Shown: positions 8,671 through 17,187, counted from the stretch's first letter. The stretch is 64,000 bases of DNA from Umezawaea sp049997955 (GCA_049997955.1 JAEBDY010000006.1:124001-188000), one strand, 5' to 3'. The notes: generated by a model not told the origin, from the sequence alone. Numbers and translations are program-made.

Positions 8671-8807
8671 GCGACCACCTCGCCGCTGCCCCCGCGCTGG
8701 TAGGTGACCGACCGGTAGCTTGGACATATCACCCGTCGTCGTAGCATGGCCGTCCAGACGCTCGACAGACGTTTTCCGGCAAGACCATCACCAGTCCACG
8801 AAGGTCG

Positions 8808-9965
8808 GTGCTCGATCCCGTGACCACCACGCACACCATCCCCACGAACGATGACGTCCAGAAGGCGCTGGCCGGTGTCCAGGACCCGGAGATCAGGCGC
8901 CCCATCACCGAACTCGGAATGGTGAAGGACGTCACCGTCTCGCCGGATGGCCAGGTGGCCGTGGCGATCTACCTGACCGTCGCGGGCTGCCCGATGCGCG
9001 ACAAGATCACCAAGGACGTCACGGCGGCCGTGGCCGCACTGCCCGGCGTCACCGGGGTCTCGGTCGACCTGGACGTCATGAGCGACCAGCAGCGCACCGA
9101 CCTGCGGAAGAACCTGCGCGGCGGCACCGAGGAACCGGTCATCCCCTTCGCCCAGCCGGGCTCGCTGACCAGGGTGTACTGCGTCGCGTCCGGCAAGGGC
9201 GGCGTGGGCAAGAGCAGCGTCACCGTGAACCTGGCGGTGGCGATGGCGGCACGCGGCCTCTCGGTGGGCGTGGTGGACGCCGACATCTACGGCCACTCGA
9301 TCCCCCGCATGCTGGGCACCGACGCCAGGCCCACGCAGGTCGAAAAAATGATCATGCCCCCGCAATCCCACGGCGTGAAGCTCATCTCCATCGGCATGTT
9401 CACCCCCGGAAACGCCCCGGTGGTCTGGCGCGGCCCGATGCTCCACCGCGCACTGCAACAATTCCTGGCAGACGTGTTCTGGGGCGACCTGGACGTACTG
9501 CTGCTCGACCTCCCGCCAGGCACCGGCGACGTGGCGATCTCAGTAGCGCAGCTAGTGCCGAACGGCGAAATCCTGGTGGTGACCACCCCCCAACAGGCAG
9601 CCGCGGAAGTAGCGGAACGAGCAGGCTCCATCGCCCTGCAAACCCGCCAACGAATCGCAGGCGTAGTCGAAAACATGTCCTGGCTGGAAATGCCGGACGG
9701 CACCAGGATGGACATCTTCGGCTCAGGCGGCGGCCAAGCAGTAGCAGACTCCCTGACCAGAGCAGTGGGCTCAGACGTACCGCTACTGGGCCAGGTCCCA
9801 CTGGACCCCCGCCTACGCGAACAGGGCGACGAGGGAACCCCAATCGTCCTGGCACACCCGGAATCAGCAGCAGCACAGGTACTGACGGACGTGGCAACGA
9901 AACTCTCAGTACGCTCACGCGGCCTAGCAGGCAGACTGCTGAACGTCACGCCAGCAGGACGATAA
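8808..9965 (+). CDS. mrp: Mrp/ApbC-type Fe-S cluster carrier ATPase
   Basis: P-loop ATPase of about 385 residues that carries Fe-S clusters to target proteins in the cytosol. An N-terminal MIP18/DUF59 domain (VQKALAGVQDPEIRRPITEL) is followed by the deviant Walker A SGKGGVGKSSVTVNLA near residue 128 and VVDADIYGHS. Where other ApbC proteins have a CPxC pair after ENMS, this one reads ENMSWLEMPDGTRM, as I recall for actinobacterial Mrp. GTG 8808 has GAAGG only 3 nt upstream; GTG 8820 is an alternative. Codon use in the last ~350 bases shifts to A-ending codons (see findings). Confidence 0.9.
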   Translation: MLDPVTTTHTIPTNDDVQKALAGVQDPEIRRPITELGMVKDVTVSPDGQVAVAIYLTVAGCPMRDKITKDVTAAVAALPGVTGVSVDLDVMSDQQRTDLRKNLRGGTEEPVIPFAQPGSLTRVYCVASGKGGVGKSSVTVNLAVAMAARGLSVGVVDADIYGHSIPRMLGTDARPTQVEKMIMPPQSHGVKLISIGMFTPGNAPVVWRGPMLHRALQQFLADVFWGDLDVLLLDLPPGTGDVAISVAQLVPNGEILVVTTPQQAAAEVAERAGSIALQTRQRIAGVVENMSWLEMPDGTRMDIFGSGGGQAVADSLTRAVGSDVPLLGQVPLDPRLREQGDEGTPIVLAHPESAAAQVLTDVATKLSVRSRGLAGRLLNVTPAGR

Positions 9966-10051
9966 AAGAAGAGCAAGACCAGACAGCAGGACAGAAAACA
10001 AACCAAAAAGAACATCAAGACCCACAACAAACAAAAGACGGGGTCGCAGAC

Positions 10052-10170
10052 GTGGCCGATTTTACTCGGGGGATTTGACCCTTAAAATTGGAGATCGGGC
10101 AGGCTTTCGGGACTGCCCTTTTAGCCCGATCAAGGGTCAAATCAAGGGGTCCCCGAGTCAAATCGGCCAC
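10052..10170 (+). repeat. Palindromic element A, copy 1
   Basis: 119-bp imperfect palindrome bounded by GTGGCCGATTT / AAATCGGCCAC. Inner arms are ATTTGACCCTT / AAGGGTCAAAT and GATCGGGC / GCCCGATC. An alternative apex, GGGCAG...CTGCCC followed by TTTT, looks like an intrinsic terminator reading in the direction of mrp. A second copy lies inverted at 53541-53657. The two differ by compensating changes in the arms (CTCGGGG/CCCCGAG here, CTTGGGG/CCCCAAG there). Confidence 0.85.
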
Positions 10171-10173
10171 AGC

Positions 10174-10325
10174 ACGCTGGAAACCGAAGCCAGCAACTCA
10201 CCACCGCTGAAGGCCGAGGCCGGCAACTCACCACCGCTGGAAACCAACAGCAGCGACTCACCACCGCTGAACACAGATGGCGACGCCTCACCACCACCGG
10301 GACCCGCAGTCAGCTACTCACACCA
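10174..10325. repeat. 30-bp imperfect tandem repeat, about 4 units
   Basis: Units begin at 10192, 10222, 10252 and 10282 and share ACTCACCACCGCTG; a partial unit precedes (10174) and another follows (10312). If read in plus frame each unit would give 10 residues with SPPL, but no start, ribosome site or family supports translation. It directly abuts element A. Confidence 0.7.
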
Positions 10326-10344
10326 CAAAGCCAACAACCCGACC

Positions 10345-10713
10345 TCAAGTAGCGTCCGGGTCGTAGGGTGCCCGCTCCCCAGCCCCCAACGGCCGCTCCA
10401 CGGGCGCAGGCGACGCAACCGGATGCCCATTGGGCTTCTCCGCGGGAGCGTCATCGAACAGGTGCTTGGTCACGGCCTTCTTCGGGTCGAAGTTCCGCAA
10501 CTCCCGCAGGTCCTCCAACGGCTTCCGGAGTTGTTCGAACTCCGGTCCCATCTCCTGCTTCAGCTGTTCCCGGGCCCCGGTCGCGTAGTCCCGCACCTGC
10601 CGGATCGTGCGCCCCACCCACCCGGCGGCTTCCGGGAGTCGTTCAGGTCCCAGGATGAAGAGCCCGGCGACGACGATGATGAGGATCTCTACCCACCCGA
10701 TGCTGTCGAACAC
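10345..10713 (-). CDS. tatB: Sec-independent (Tat) translocase subunit TatB
   Basis: 122-residue Tat translocase component. A single N-terminal membrane helix (EILIIVVAGLFILGPERLP) carries the FxxGPERLP hinge, followed by the amphipathic helix AAGWVGRTIRQVRDYATGAR and a disordered Pro-rich tail. It is last in the run sigE-rseA-htrA-tatB, all on the minus strand, an order also recalled from M. tuberculosis (Rv1221-Rv1224). It acts with TatA/TatC, which are not in the window. Confidence 0.92.
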   Translation of the reverse strand: MFDSIGWVEILIIVVAGLFILGPERLPEAAGWVGRTIRQVRDYATGAREQLKQEMGPEFEQLRKPLEDLRELRNFDPKKAVTKHLFDDAPAEKPNGHPVASPAPVERPLGAGERAPYDPDAT

Positions 10714-10765
10714 GTCGGCTCCTCACCGCTAGCCCAATGGCCCCTGAGGCCAGATTAGCCGTCGT

Positions 10766-12301
10766 TCAGTCCGACTTGAGTGTGACCTGGACGGTCAGCT
10801 CGCGACCCTGCCGGGCCAGCACCACCGGCACGGTCTCGCCGATGTCGTGCTCCCGCACGGCCACGGTCAGCTCGGCCGCGTTGCGCACCATCCGGTCACC
10901 GATCCTGGTGATCACGTCGCCTTCGACGATCCCCGCCGCGGCGGCCGCGCCACCGGCGGGCACGTTCTGCACCTGGGCGCCTTCGGCGGTCTCGGCGGAC
11001 GCCGACCGGGCGTTGACGTTCATGTCCGCGTGCTTGACCTCGCCGGTCCGGATCAGGGACTCGGAGATCTTGCGCGCGTAGTTGCCGGAGATGGCGAAGC
11101 CGAGGCCCACCGAGTTGCCGGTCTGCGTCTGGATGGACGAGTTGATCCCCACCAGCGCACCGGACGAGTCGACCAGCGCGCCGCCCGAGTTGCCGGGGTT
11201 GATGGCCGCGTCGGTCTGGATCGCGTCGTACGTGACCTGCGGGCCGCCGTTCTCGCCCGCGGCGGTGACGGGCCGGTTCAACGCGCTGACGATCCCCTGG
11301 GTGACCGTGTTCGACAACGACAGCGGCGATCCGATGGCGATCACCGAGTCGCCCACTTCGAGGTCGTCGGAGTTGCCGAACTGGATCACGGTCGGGTTCG
11401 TCACCTCGACCTTGATCACCGCCAGGTCGGTCTTGGAGTCGCGGCCCACGATCCGGGCGATGGCCCGCTTGCCGTCGGTGAAGACGACGGTCAGCTTGGC
11501 CGACGCGTCCTGCACCGCGGGGGCGACCACGTGGTCGTTGGTGAGCACGTAGCCCTCGCCGTCGATGACCACGCCGGAGCCGACGCCAGCGACGTTCGCG
11601 CCCTTGAACTCGATCGACACCACGCCGGGCGTCGTCCGCTGGGCGATGTCCGACACCGATCCGGCGGGCCGCTCCTTGGCGGGCTTCACCTCGGCCAGCG
11701 TGACCCCGCCGTCGGTGAGCGGGTTGCCCGCCCTGCCGAAGAACCACCCGACCAGCCCACCGGCGGTGCCGACGAGCAGGGCGGCGACGAGCAGCAGGAC
11801 CAGGCCGACGGGCTTCACCCGTCGACCGAAGAGCAGCTCGGGCACGCTCAGCTGCGGCCCTGGAGCGGCTTTCGCGGACGAGGGCCCGGTGGACTTCTCC
11901 CCCACGGCGGGCGGCCCGATGACAGCGCCGGAACTCGGATCGCGCCACGGGTCTCCGGCGGGCTTCCCGTCCCAGAAGACGGGGTCGATGTCCGGGTCAA
12001 CGCCGTGCTCGGCGCCGGGCGGGCGCTGGAGCTTGAGATCGGCCCCGCCGACGGGCCTGCCGAAGGCCGTGGTCAGGGCTTCGGGTGTGGGAGGAGCGGC
12101 GGGCACGTGCCCGTTGACCGCGGGTCGCTGGGAGTCGAACGCGCTGTCGACGCCGTGGGGTCGACCGAACGCGGCCGTGAGCGACGGGTCGACGGACGGC
12201 CGGTTCAACGGCCGCGGCGCAAGCCTGCGGTGTTCGCCGTCGTCGACTCCCGACACCGGGGTCGCGGGCGTGTGACCGTTGCCCTGCTCTGGCTGGCTCA
12301 T
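10766..12301 (-). CDS. htrA: HtrA/DegP-type membrane serine protease
   Basis: 511 residues. A long disordered cytoplasmic N-terminus (1-160) precedes one membrane helix (about 165-187, GLVLLLVAALLVGTAGGLVG). The extracellular trypsin-like domain has the triad His257 (LTNDHVVAP), Asp292 (SKTDLAVIKV) and Ser372 (NPGNSGGALV), and a C-terminal PDZ domain lies at about 420-505. It degrades or refolds damaged envelope proteins. The position directly after sigE-rseA suggests σE control. The cytoplasmic tail carries a duplicated motif LTxAFGRP at residues 41-48 and 76-83. Confidence 0.92.
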   Translation of the reverse strand: MSQPEQGNGHTPATPVSGVDDGEHRRLAPRPLNRPSVDPSLTAAFGRPHGVDSAFDSQRPAVNGHVPAAPPTPEALTTAFGRPVGGADLKLQRPPGAEHGVDPDIDPVFWDGKPAGDPWRDPSSGAVIGPPAVGEKSTGPSSAKAAPGPQLSVPELLFGRRVKPVGLVLLLVAALLVGTAGGLVGWFFGRAGNPLTDGGVTLAEVKPAKERPAGSVSDIAQRTTPGVVSIEFKGANVAGVGSGVVIDGEGYVLTNDHVVAPAVQDASAKLTVVFTDGKRAIARIVGRDSKTDLAVIKVEVTNPTVIQFGNSDDLEVGDSVIAIGSPLSLSNTVTQGIVSALNRPVTAAGENGGPQVTYDAIQTDAAINPGNSGGALVDSSGALVGINSSIQTQTGNSVGLGFAISGNYARKISESLIRTGEVKHADMNVNARSASAETAEGAQVQNVPAGGAAAAAGIVEGDVITRIGDRMVRNAAELTVAVREHDIGETVPVVLARQGRELTVQVTLKSD

Positions 12302-12385
12302 CGCTCCCCGAATGGTTCCGCTGAACTACCTCAAGATAGGGGGCAAGCCTGCCTGGTGACCGGTGAAGTCCGCGTACGCGGGTCC

Positions 12386-13018
12386 TCAACGCCCGTGGGC
12401 GACTGATCGAAGCAGGTCAAGGCGGTCGTTCTCGTCGTGCTGGAGTGGCCCGACGGAGCTGGCGGGCTGCACCGAAACGGTGGGCGCGCTCGGGTCGCCC
12501 GCGGGTGTCGGCCGTGCCTGCGGCGACGGCTCCCCCACCGGCGTGACCAGCACCAGGGCACCGAGCATCAGCCCGGACACGACGGCACCGGCGCTGTTGC
12601 GGGCGCGACGAGCCCCGAACCGGCCGAGGACCGACGACCCGGCTCCCAGCGGGCGGGACGACCCCAGCACCGGACCGGACCCGAAAGCCGCCTGGGCGCG
12701 ATCGGGGCGGAGCACCGTCACGAGCTGGCCGTCCTCCGTCACGGCGAGGCCGTCCGGGACGTTGGGCAGGTCGACCTCCTGCGGGATGGCCCGCAGCCGG
12801 TCCAGGAATCCCGATGCGCAGTTGGGCATCCCGGCGGCGCGGACCGCGAGGCGGACCTGCTGCTGGTACGCGGCCTCGGCCGAGCAGAGCGGACACCGCG
12901 CCAGGTGCGCCGTGGCGCGGCCGTGCGCCGTGGACGACAGCTCGCCGTCGACGAAGGCCACCACCACGTCGGGCAGCAGGTGTTGCTCCGACAATCCCCA
13001 ACCTCGCAGGTCGGTCAT
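12386..13018 (-). CDS. rseA: Zinc-binding anti-sigma factor of σE
   Basis: 210 residues. The N-terminal ZAS domain has the HxxxCxxC motif HLARCPLC preceded by His in STAHGRATAH (residues about 29-46). One membrane helix follows near 143-160 (SAGAVVSGLMLGALVLV), then an extracellular Pro/Ser-rich tail. It sequesters the σ factor encoded just upstream; the two genes overlap in ATGA (13015-13018). The order sigE-rseA-htrA is the known mycobacterial arrangement. Confidence 0.9.
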   Translation of the reverse strand: MTDLRGWGLSEQHLLPDVVVAFVDGELSSTAHGRATAHLARCPLCSAEAAYQQQVRLAVRAAGMPNCASGFLDRLRAIPQEVDLPNVPDGLAVTEDGQLVTVLRPDRAQAAFGSGPVLGSSRPLGAGSSVLGRFGARRARNSAGAVVSGLMLGALVLVTPVGEPSPQARPTPAGDPSAPTVSVQPASSVGPLQHDENDRLDLLRSVAHGR

Positions 13019-13620
13019 GCAGAGTCCTCCAGCACTTGCTCCCGACGGCGTTCCAACGCGGCCCTCAGGGCCTGACGGCCCCGGTGGATCCGACTCCTCA
13101 CGGTACCCAGTTTCACCCCGAGAGTCGCGCCGATCTCCTCGTAGGAGAGGCCCTCGACGTCGCAGAGGACCACGGCGGCGCGGAACTCGGGCGGCAGCTC
13201 GTCGAGAGCGGCCTGGAGATCCGGGTCGAGGTGGGTGTCGGAGTAGACCTGCTCGGGGCTCGGGTCGTCACCCGCGAGCCGGTCGGTGTCCTCGGGCAGC
13301 CCCTCCATGCGCAGCCGCGAACGGCGGCGCGCCATGTCGAGGAAGAGGTTGGTCGTGATGCGGTGCAGCCAACCCTCGAAGGTGCCCGGCTTGTAGGAGG
13401 CGAGCGAGCGGAACACCCGGATGAACGTCTCCTGGGTGAGGTCCTCGGCGTCGTGCTGGTTACCGGTCAACCGGTAGGCCAGTCGGTACACCCGGTCGGC
13501 GTGCTCACGGACGACCTCGTCCCAGGAGGGCGGCGTCCAGTCCGCCGACTCGATGGTGGCGACGGTCGGCGTGGGGGCGGCGGGGGACAACGCCACCGGC
13601 GAAGTCGGCTGCGTGCGCAT
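13015..13620 (-). CDS. sigE: ECF RNA polymerase sigma factor SigE
   Basis: 201-residue group 4 sigma factor. Region 2 is EVVREHADRVYRLAYRLTGN and AEDLTQETFIRVFRS; region 4 is LDELPPEFRAAVVLCDVEGL and YEEIGATLGVKLGTVRSRIH. The N-terminal extension of about 35 residues matches SigE rather than SigH types. ATG 13618-13620 is chosen because GGAGGTG lies upstream at workable distance; GTG 13635 has no room for a ribosome site. It controls envelope stress genes, likely including the adjacent htrA. An autoregulatory promoter is listed separately. Confidence 0.92.
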   Translation of the reverse strand: MRTQPTSPVALSPAAPTPTVATIESADWTPPSWDEVVREHADRVYRLAYRLTGNQHDAEDLTQETFIRVFRSLASYKPGTFEGWLHRITTNLFLDMARRRSRLRMEGLPEDTDRLAGDDPSPEQVYSDTHLDPDLQAALDELPPEFRAAVVLCDVEGLSYEEIGATLGVKLGTVRSRIHRGRQALRAALERRREQVLEDSA

Positions 13621-13668
13621 CGGGCGGTGAAGCACCTCCAGTGGGCTGGCTAGCCCTGTGCACAGGTC

Positions 13669-13694
13669 AACGTGGGATCGGTTCCCGGTGTTCC
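13669..13694 (-). promoter_or_regulatory. ECF (σE-type) promoter ahead of sigE
   Basis: On the minus strand, GGAAC (13690-13694) and GTT (13669-13671) are exactly 18 nt apart, the mycobacterial σE-type arrangement (GGAAC-N18-GTT, recalled). The -10 lies about 49 nt before the sigE ATG, suggesting positive autoregulation. Confidence 0.5.
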
Positions 13695-13893
13695 CGTGTT
13701 CTGACTCTGACCACCAGCGTGACGGCCTTGCTTATAACCATCGTGAGAGTCCCCTGAGAGCACGCTGAGAATCCCGAATTACCCGTCCGGGTTCCCGATG
13801 ACACCCGGACGGCTGCCCTCCGGGGCGCGACGGCGCTCCACTTCACGGCGGGTTCACCCGATTTCACCCCTTGCGGCGCTAACCTCCTGGCTT

Positions 13894-14529
13894 GTGACAC
13901 CGGATTCGCCGCTTCGGGACTACGTGGAGCACTTCCTCCCCGAGGACGACGTGCTGACGGCCGCCCGGAGCAGGGGTGTCGAACTGGGCTGCACGCCGAT
14001 CGGCAGCGGCGGAGGCGCGGCCCTGCGGTTCCTGGCCGCCGCCCTGCAGGCCAAGGCCGTGGTCGAGGTCGGCACCGGCGCGGGCGTGAGCGGCCTCTAC
14101 CTGCTCGGCGGGATGCCCGTGGCGGGCGTGCTGACGTCCATCGACGTCGATCCGGAGCACCAGCGGGCCGCGCGCAAGGCGTTCACCGCGGCGAAGATCC
14201 AGGTCAGCCGCACGCGCCTGATCATGGGCCACGCGCTCGACGTGCTGCCGCGGCTCACCGACGCCGCCTACGACCTGGTGTTCGTCGACGGCGCGAAGGC
14301 CGAGTACCCGCGCTACCTGGACGAGGGCGTGCGCCTGCTGCGCCCCGGCGGCGTGATCGCGTTCGACAACGTCCTGTGGGACGGCCGCGTCGTGGACCCC
14401 TCGAACCGCGACCAGGACACCACGGCCATGCGCGAGGTGGCCCGCTCCGTCCGCGAGGACGACAGGCTGGTCCCGGTCCTGCTCCCCCTCAGCGACGGCC
14501 TCCTGGTAGCCGCCAAGAAGCAGAAGTGA
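13894..14529 (+). CDS. SAM-dependent O-methyltransferase (class I, catechol/caffeoyl-CoA type)
   Basis: 211 residues. The SAM-binding motif is VVEVGTGAGVSGLYLL near residue 52; LTSIDVDPEHQRAARK, LVFVDGAKAEYPRYLD (metal-binding Asp) and GVIAFDNVLWDG complete the fold. GTG 13894 is the start giving family length. It is divergent from sigE exactly as Rv1220c is recalled to be in M. tuberculosis, but the natural substrate is unknown. Confidence 0.88.
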   Translation: MTPDSPLRDYVEHFLPEDDVLTAARSRGVELGCTPIGSGGGAALRFLAAALQAKAVVEVGTGAGVSGLYLLGGMPVAGVLTSIDVDPEHQRAARKAFTAAKIQVSRTRLIMGHALDVLPRLTDAAYDLVFVDGAKAEYPRYLDEGVRLLRPGGVIAFDNVLWDGRVVDPSNRDQDTTAMREVARSVREDDRLVPVLLPLSDGLLVAAKKQK

Positions 14530-14577
14530 CCACGCTCACCCCGCTAGTGCGAGGCCGCGTCGGTAGGTCGGGTCACC

Positions 14578-14628
14578 ATTTTTTCGAGTGGGGCAGGCAA
14601 CGAAGTCCCCTGCCCCACTCGAAAAAAT
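14578..14628. terminator. Bidirectional intrinsic terminator
   Basis: A perfect 20-bp stem with an 11-nt loop: ATTTTTTCGAGTGGGGCAGG and its complement. The A6/T6 ends give a U-tract in both directions, serving the methyltransferase (plus) and glgC (minus), which converge here. Confidence 0.92.
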
Positions 14629-14688
14629 CGAGGCACGAACTGCCGACTTACAGCGGCCGAGCCGCCGTCTGCGGAGCAGCGGCCAGAA

Positions 14689-15903
14689 CTACTGCGCGCG
14701 CACGTTCTTGCCCAGGACTGTCACGCCGCCGGCGCTGATCGTGTAGCGCTGGCGGTCCATGGCCTGGTCGACGCCGATGAGCGCGCCGTCCGGGACCACG
14801 ACGTTCTTGTCGAGGATCGCCCGCCGGACCACCGCGCCCTTGCCGATCCGCACGCCGGGGAGCAGCACGCTGCCCTGCACGACGGACCCGACCTCGACGA
14901 CGACGTCCGAGCTGATCACCGACCCGTGGATGGTGCCGGAGATGATCGAGCCCGGCCCGACCATGGAGTCCTCGGCGCTACCCCCGGCGATGAACTTCGC
15001 GGGCGGCAGCGGCGGGGTGGCGGTGCGGATGGGCCACGCCTGGTTGTAGAGGTTGAACACGGGGTGGACGGACACCAGGTCCATGTGCGCCTCGTAGTAG
15101 GCGTCGATGGTCCCCACGTCGCGCCAGTAGCCGCGGTCGCGCTCGCTCTCGCCGGGCACGACGTTGTCCGCGAAGTCGTAGACGTACGCCCTCCCCGCGT
15201 CGACCAGCATGGGGATGATGTCGCCGCCCATGTCGTGGTCGGAGTCCGGGTTGGCGGCGTCGGTGCGCAGCGCGTCGAGCAGCGCCTCGGTCGTGAAGAT
15301 GTAGTTGCCCATCGACGCGAACGTGACCTCGGGGTCGTCCGGCACGTGCGGCGGGTCGGACGGCTTCTCCAGGAACTGGGTGATCAGGCCGGTCTCGTCG
15401 GAGTCGATGCAGCCGAACGCCTTGGCCTCGGCCCGCGGCACGCGCATGCCCGCCACGGTGACGCCCGCGCCGCTGTCGACGTGCTGCTCCAGCATCTGGC
15501 CGGGGTCCATGCGGTACACGTTGTCCGCGCCGAAGACCGCGATGTGGTCCGGCTTCTCGTCCTGCACCAGGTTCAGCGACTGGAAGATCGCGTCCGCGCT
15601 GCCGGTGTACCAGCGCGGGCCGAGCCGCTGCTGGGCGGGCACCGGCGTCACGTACTGGCCCAGGATGTTCGACAGGCGCCACGTCGTGGAGATGTGCTTG
15701 TCGAGCGAGTGCGACTTGTACTGCGTCAACACGCAGAGCTTGACCATGCCCGCGTTGACGAGGTTGGACAGCACGAAGTCGACCAAGCGGTAGTTGCCCG
15801 CGAACGGCACCGCGGGTTTGGCCCGGTCGGCTGTCAGCGGCCAGAGCCGCTTCCCTTCTCCACCGGCCAGGACAATTCCGAGAACGTGCGGCTGCCCTTT
15901 CAC
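14689..15903 (-). CDS. glgC: Glucose-1-phosphate adenylyltransferase GlgC
   Basis: 404-residue ADP-glucose pyrophosphorylase. Visible are the nucleotide loop LAGGEGKRLWPLTADRAKPA, the glucose-1-P site segment RGYWRDVGTIDAYYEAHMDL and a C-terminal left-handed β-helix with hexapeptide repeats (SMVGPGSIISGTIHGSVISS). It makes ADP-glucose for glycogen and maltose-1-phosphate synthesis and is divergent from glgA, its functional partner. The start is GTG 15901-15903. Confidence 0.95.
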   Translation of the reverse strand: MKGQPHVLGIVLAGGEGKRLWPLTADRAKPAVPFAGNYRLVDFVLSNLVNAGMVKLCVLTQYKSHSLDKHISTTWRLSNILGQYVTPVPAQQRLGPRWYTGSADAIFQSLNLVQDEKPDHIAVFGADNVYRMDPGQMLEQHVDSGAGVTVAGMRVPRAEAKAFGCIDSDETGLITQFLEKPSDPPHVPDDPEVTFASMGNYIFTTEALLDALRTDAANPDSDHDMGGDIIPMLVDAGRAYVYDFADNVVPGESERDRGYWRDVGTIDAYYEAHMDLVSVHPVFNLYNQAWPIRTATPPLPPAKFIAGGSAEDSMVGPGSIISGTIHGSVISSDVVVEVGSVVQGSVLLPGVRIGKGAVVRRAILDKNVVVPDGALIGVDQAMDRQRYTISAGGVTVLGKNVRAQ

Positions 15904-16016
15904 GCCCTGACCCTAACGGTGCGGAAGCGGCCCCACCAACGGTGGAGAAGGGCGGATCTCACGTTTTCCGGATTCGTTCACCCGGCTGCCCCACTTCCGG
16001 GGTTACGGTGACGCCC

Positions 16017-17174
16017 GTGCGAGTAGGACTGCTGACACGGGAGTACCCCCCGGAGGTGTACGGCGGAGCCGGAGTCCACGTCGGATTCCTGGTGCCGCGC
16101 CTCCGCGAGCTGATCGACGTCGACGTGCACTGCTTCGGCGGTCCACGTCCCGACGCGCAGGCTCACGAGACCGCGCCGGGGCTGGACAACGCGAACGCGG
16201 CGTTGCGGACGCTGTCGGTCGACCTGGAGATGGCCGCGGCGGTGGCGGGTGCCGAACTGGTGCACTCGCACACCTGGTACGCGAACATGGCCGGTCACCT
16301 GGCGAAGCTGCTGCACGGCGTGCCGCACGTCGTGACGGCGCACTCGCTGGAGCCGCGCAGGCCGTGGAAGGCCGAGCAGCTGGGTGGCGGCTACCGCGTG
16401 TCGTCGTGGGTGGAGAAGACGGCGTACGAGGCGGCGGACGCGGTCATCGCGGTCAGCGAGGGGATGCGGCTGGACGTGCTGTCCTGCTACCCGGACCTCG
16501 ACCCGGCGCGCGTGCACGTGGTGCGCAACGGCATCGACGCCGAGGCCTACCACCCGGTGACCGAGACGGACGCTCTCGTGGCCCACGGGATCGACCCGGA
16601 GCGACCGATCGTGGCGTTCGTCGGCCGGATCACCCGGCAGAAGGGCGTCGGGCACCTGGTCGCGGCCGCCCACCACATCTCGCCGGAGGCGCAGGTCGTG
16701 CTGTGCGCGGGCGCGCCGGACACCCCGGAGATCGCCGAGGAGACCCGGCAGGCGGTGGCCGAGCTGGCCGCGGTCCGCTCGGGCGTGTTCTGGATCCAGA
16801 AGATGCTCCAGCCCGCCGAGGTGCGGCAGATCCTCAGCCACGCGACGGTGTTCGCGTGCCCGTCGGTGTACGAGCCGCTGGGCATCGTGAACCTGGAGGC
16901 CATGGCCTGCGGCACCGCGGTCGTCGCGTCGGACGTCGGCGGGATCCCCGAGGTCGTCGACCACGGCAGGACGGGGCTCCTGGTGCACTACGACGAGGCG
17001 GACACCTCGACCTTCCGGGTCGGCCTCGCGGACGCGATCAACGAGGTGCTGGCGGACCCCGCGCGGGCGGCCGAGTTCGGCGCGGCCGGCCGGAAGCGCG
17101 CCATCGAGGAGTTCTCGTGGTCGACCGTGGCGACGCAGACCGTCGAGGTCTACCGAAGTGCTGTTCACACTTAA
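16017..17174 (+). CDS. glgA: Glycogen/α-maltose-1-phosphate synthase (GlgA/GlgM type GT4)
   Basis: 385-residue GT4 glycosyltransferase using ADP-glucose. The N-terminus RVGLLTREYPPEVYGGAGVH matches actinobacterial GlgM; the C-terminal Rossmann domain has VGRITRQKGVGHLV and the EX7E region VYEPLGIVNLEAMACGTAVV. In mycobacteria this protein makes maltose-1-phosphate for the GlgE pathway and also elongates glycogen. GTG 16017 gives the family N-terminus; GTG 16008 is possible. Confidence 0.92.
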   Translation: MRVGLLTREYPPEVYGGAGVHVGFLVPRLRELIDVDVHCFGGPRPDAQAHETAPGLDNANAALRTLSVDLEMAAAVAGAELVHSHTWYANMAGHLAKLLHGVPHVVTAHSLEPRRPWKAEQLGGGYRVSSWVEKTAYEAADAVIAVSEGMRLDVLSCYPDLDPARVHVVRNGIDAEAYHPVTETDALVAHGIDPERPIVAFVGRITRQKGVGHLVAAAHHISPEAQVVLCAGAPDTPEIAEETRQAVAELAAVRSGVFWIQKMLQPAEVRQILSHATVFACPSVYEPLGIVNLEAMACGTAVVASDVGGIPEVVDHGRTGLLVHYDEADTSTFRVGLADAINEVLADPARAAEFGAAGRKRAIEEFSWSTVATQTVEVYRSAVHT

Positions 17175-17187
17175 GACGTCCCACCAG

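Larger units (their letters stand above)
9966..10344. other. 379-bp intergenic region between convergent mrp and tatB
   Basis: It holds an A/C-rich run with two T residues between 9961 and 10043, the palindromic element A (copy 1), and a four-unit 30-bp tandem repeat. No credible gene was found. An open frame crosses it on the plus strand, but it is only the repeat plus antisense tatB. Confidence 0.75.

Noticed and set aside
10075..10758. A 227-codon plus-strand protein with SPPL repeats
   Set aside because: It consists of element A, the 30-bp repeats and antisense tatB; no start signal or family supports it.
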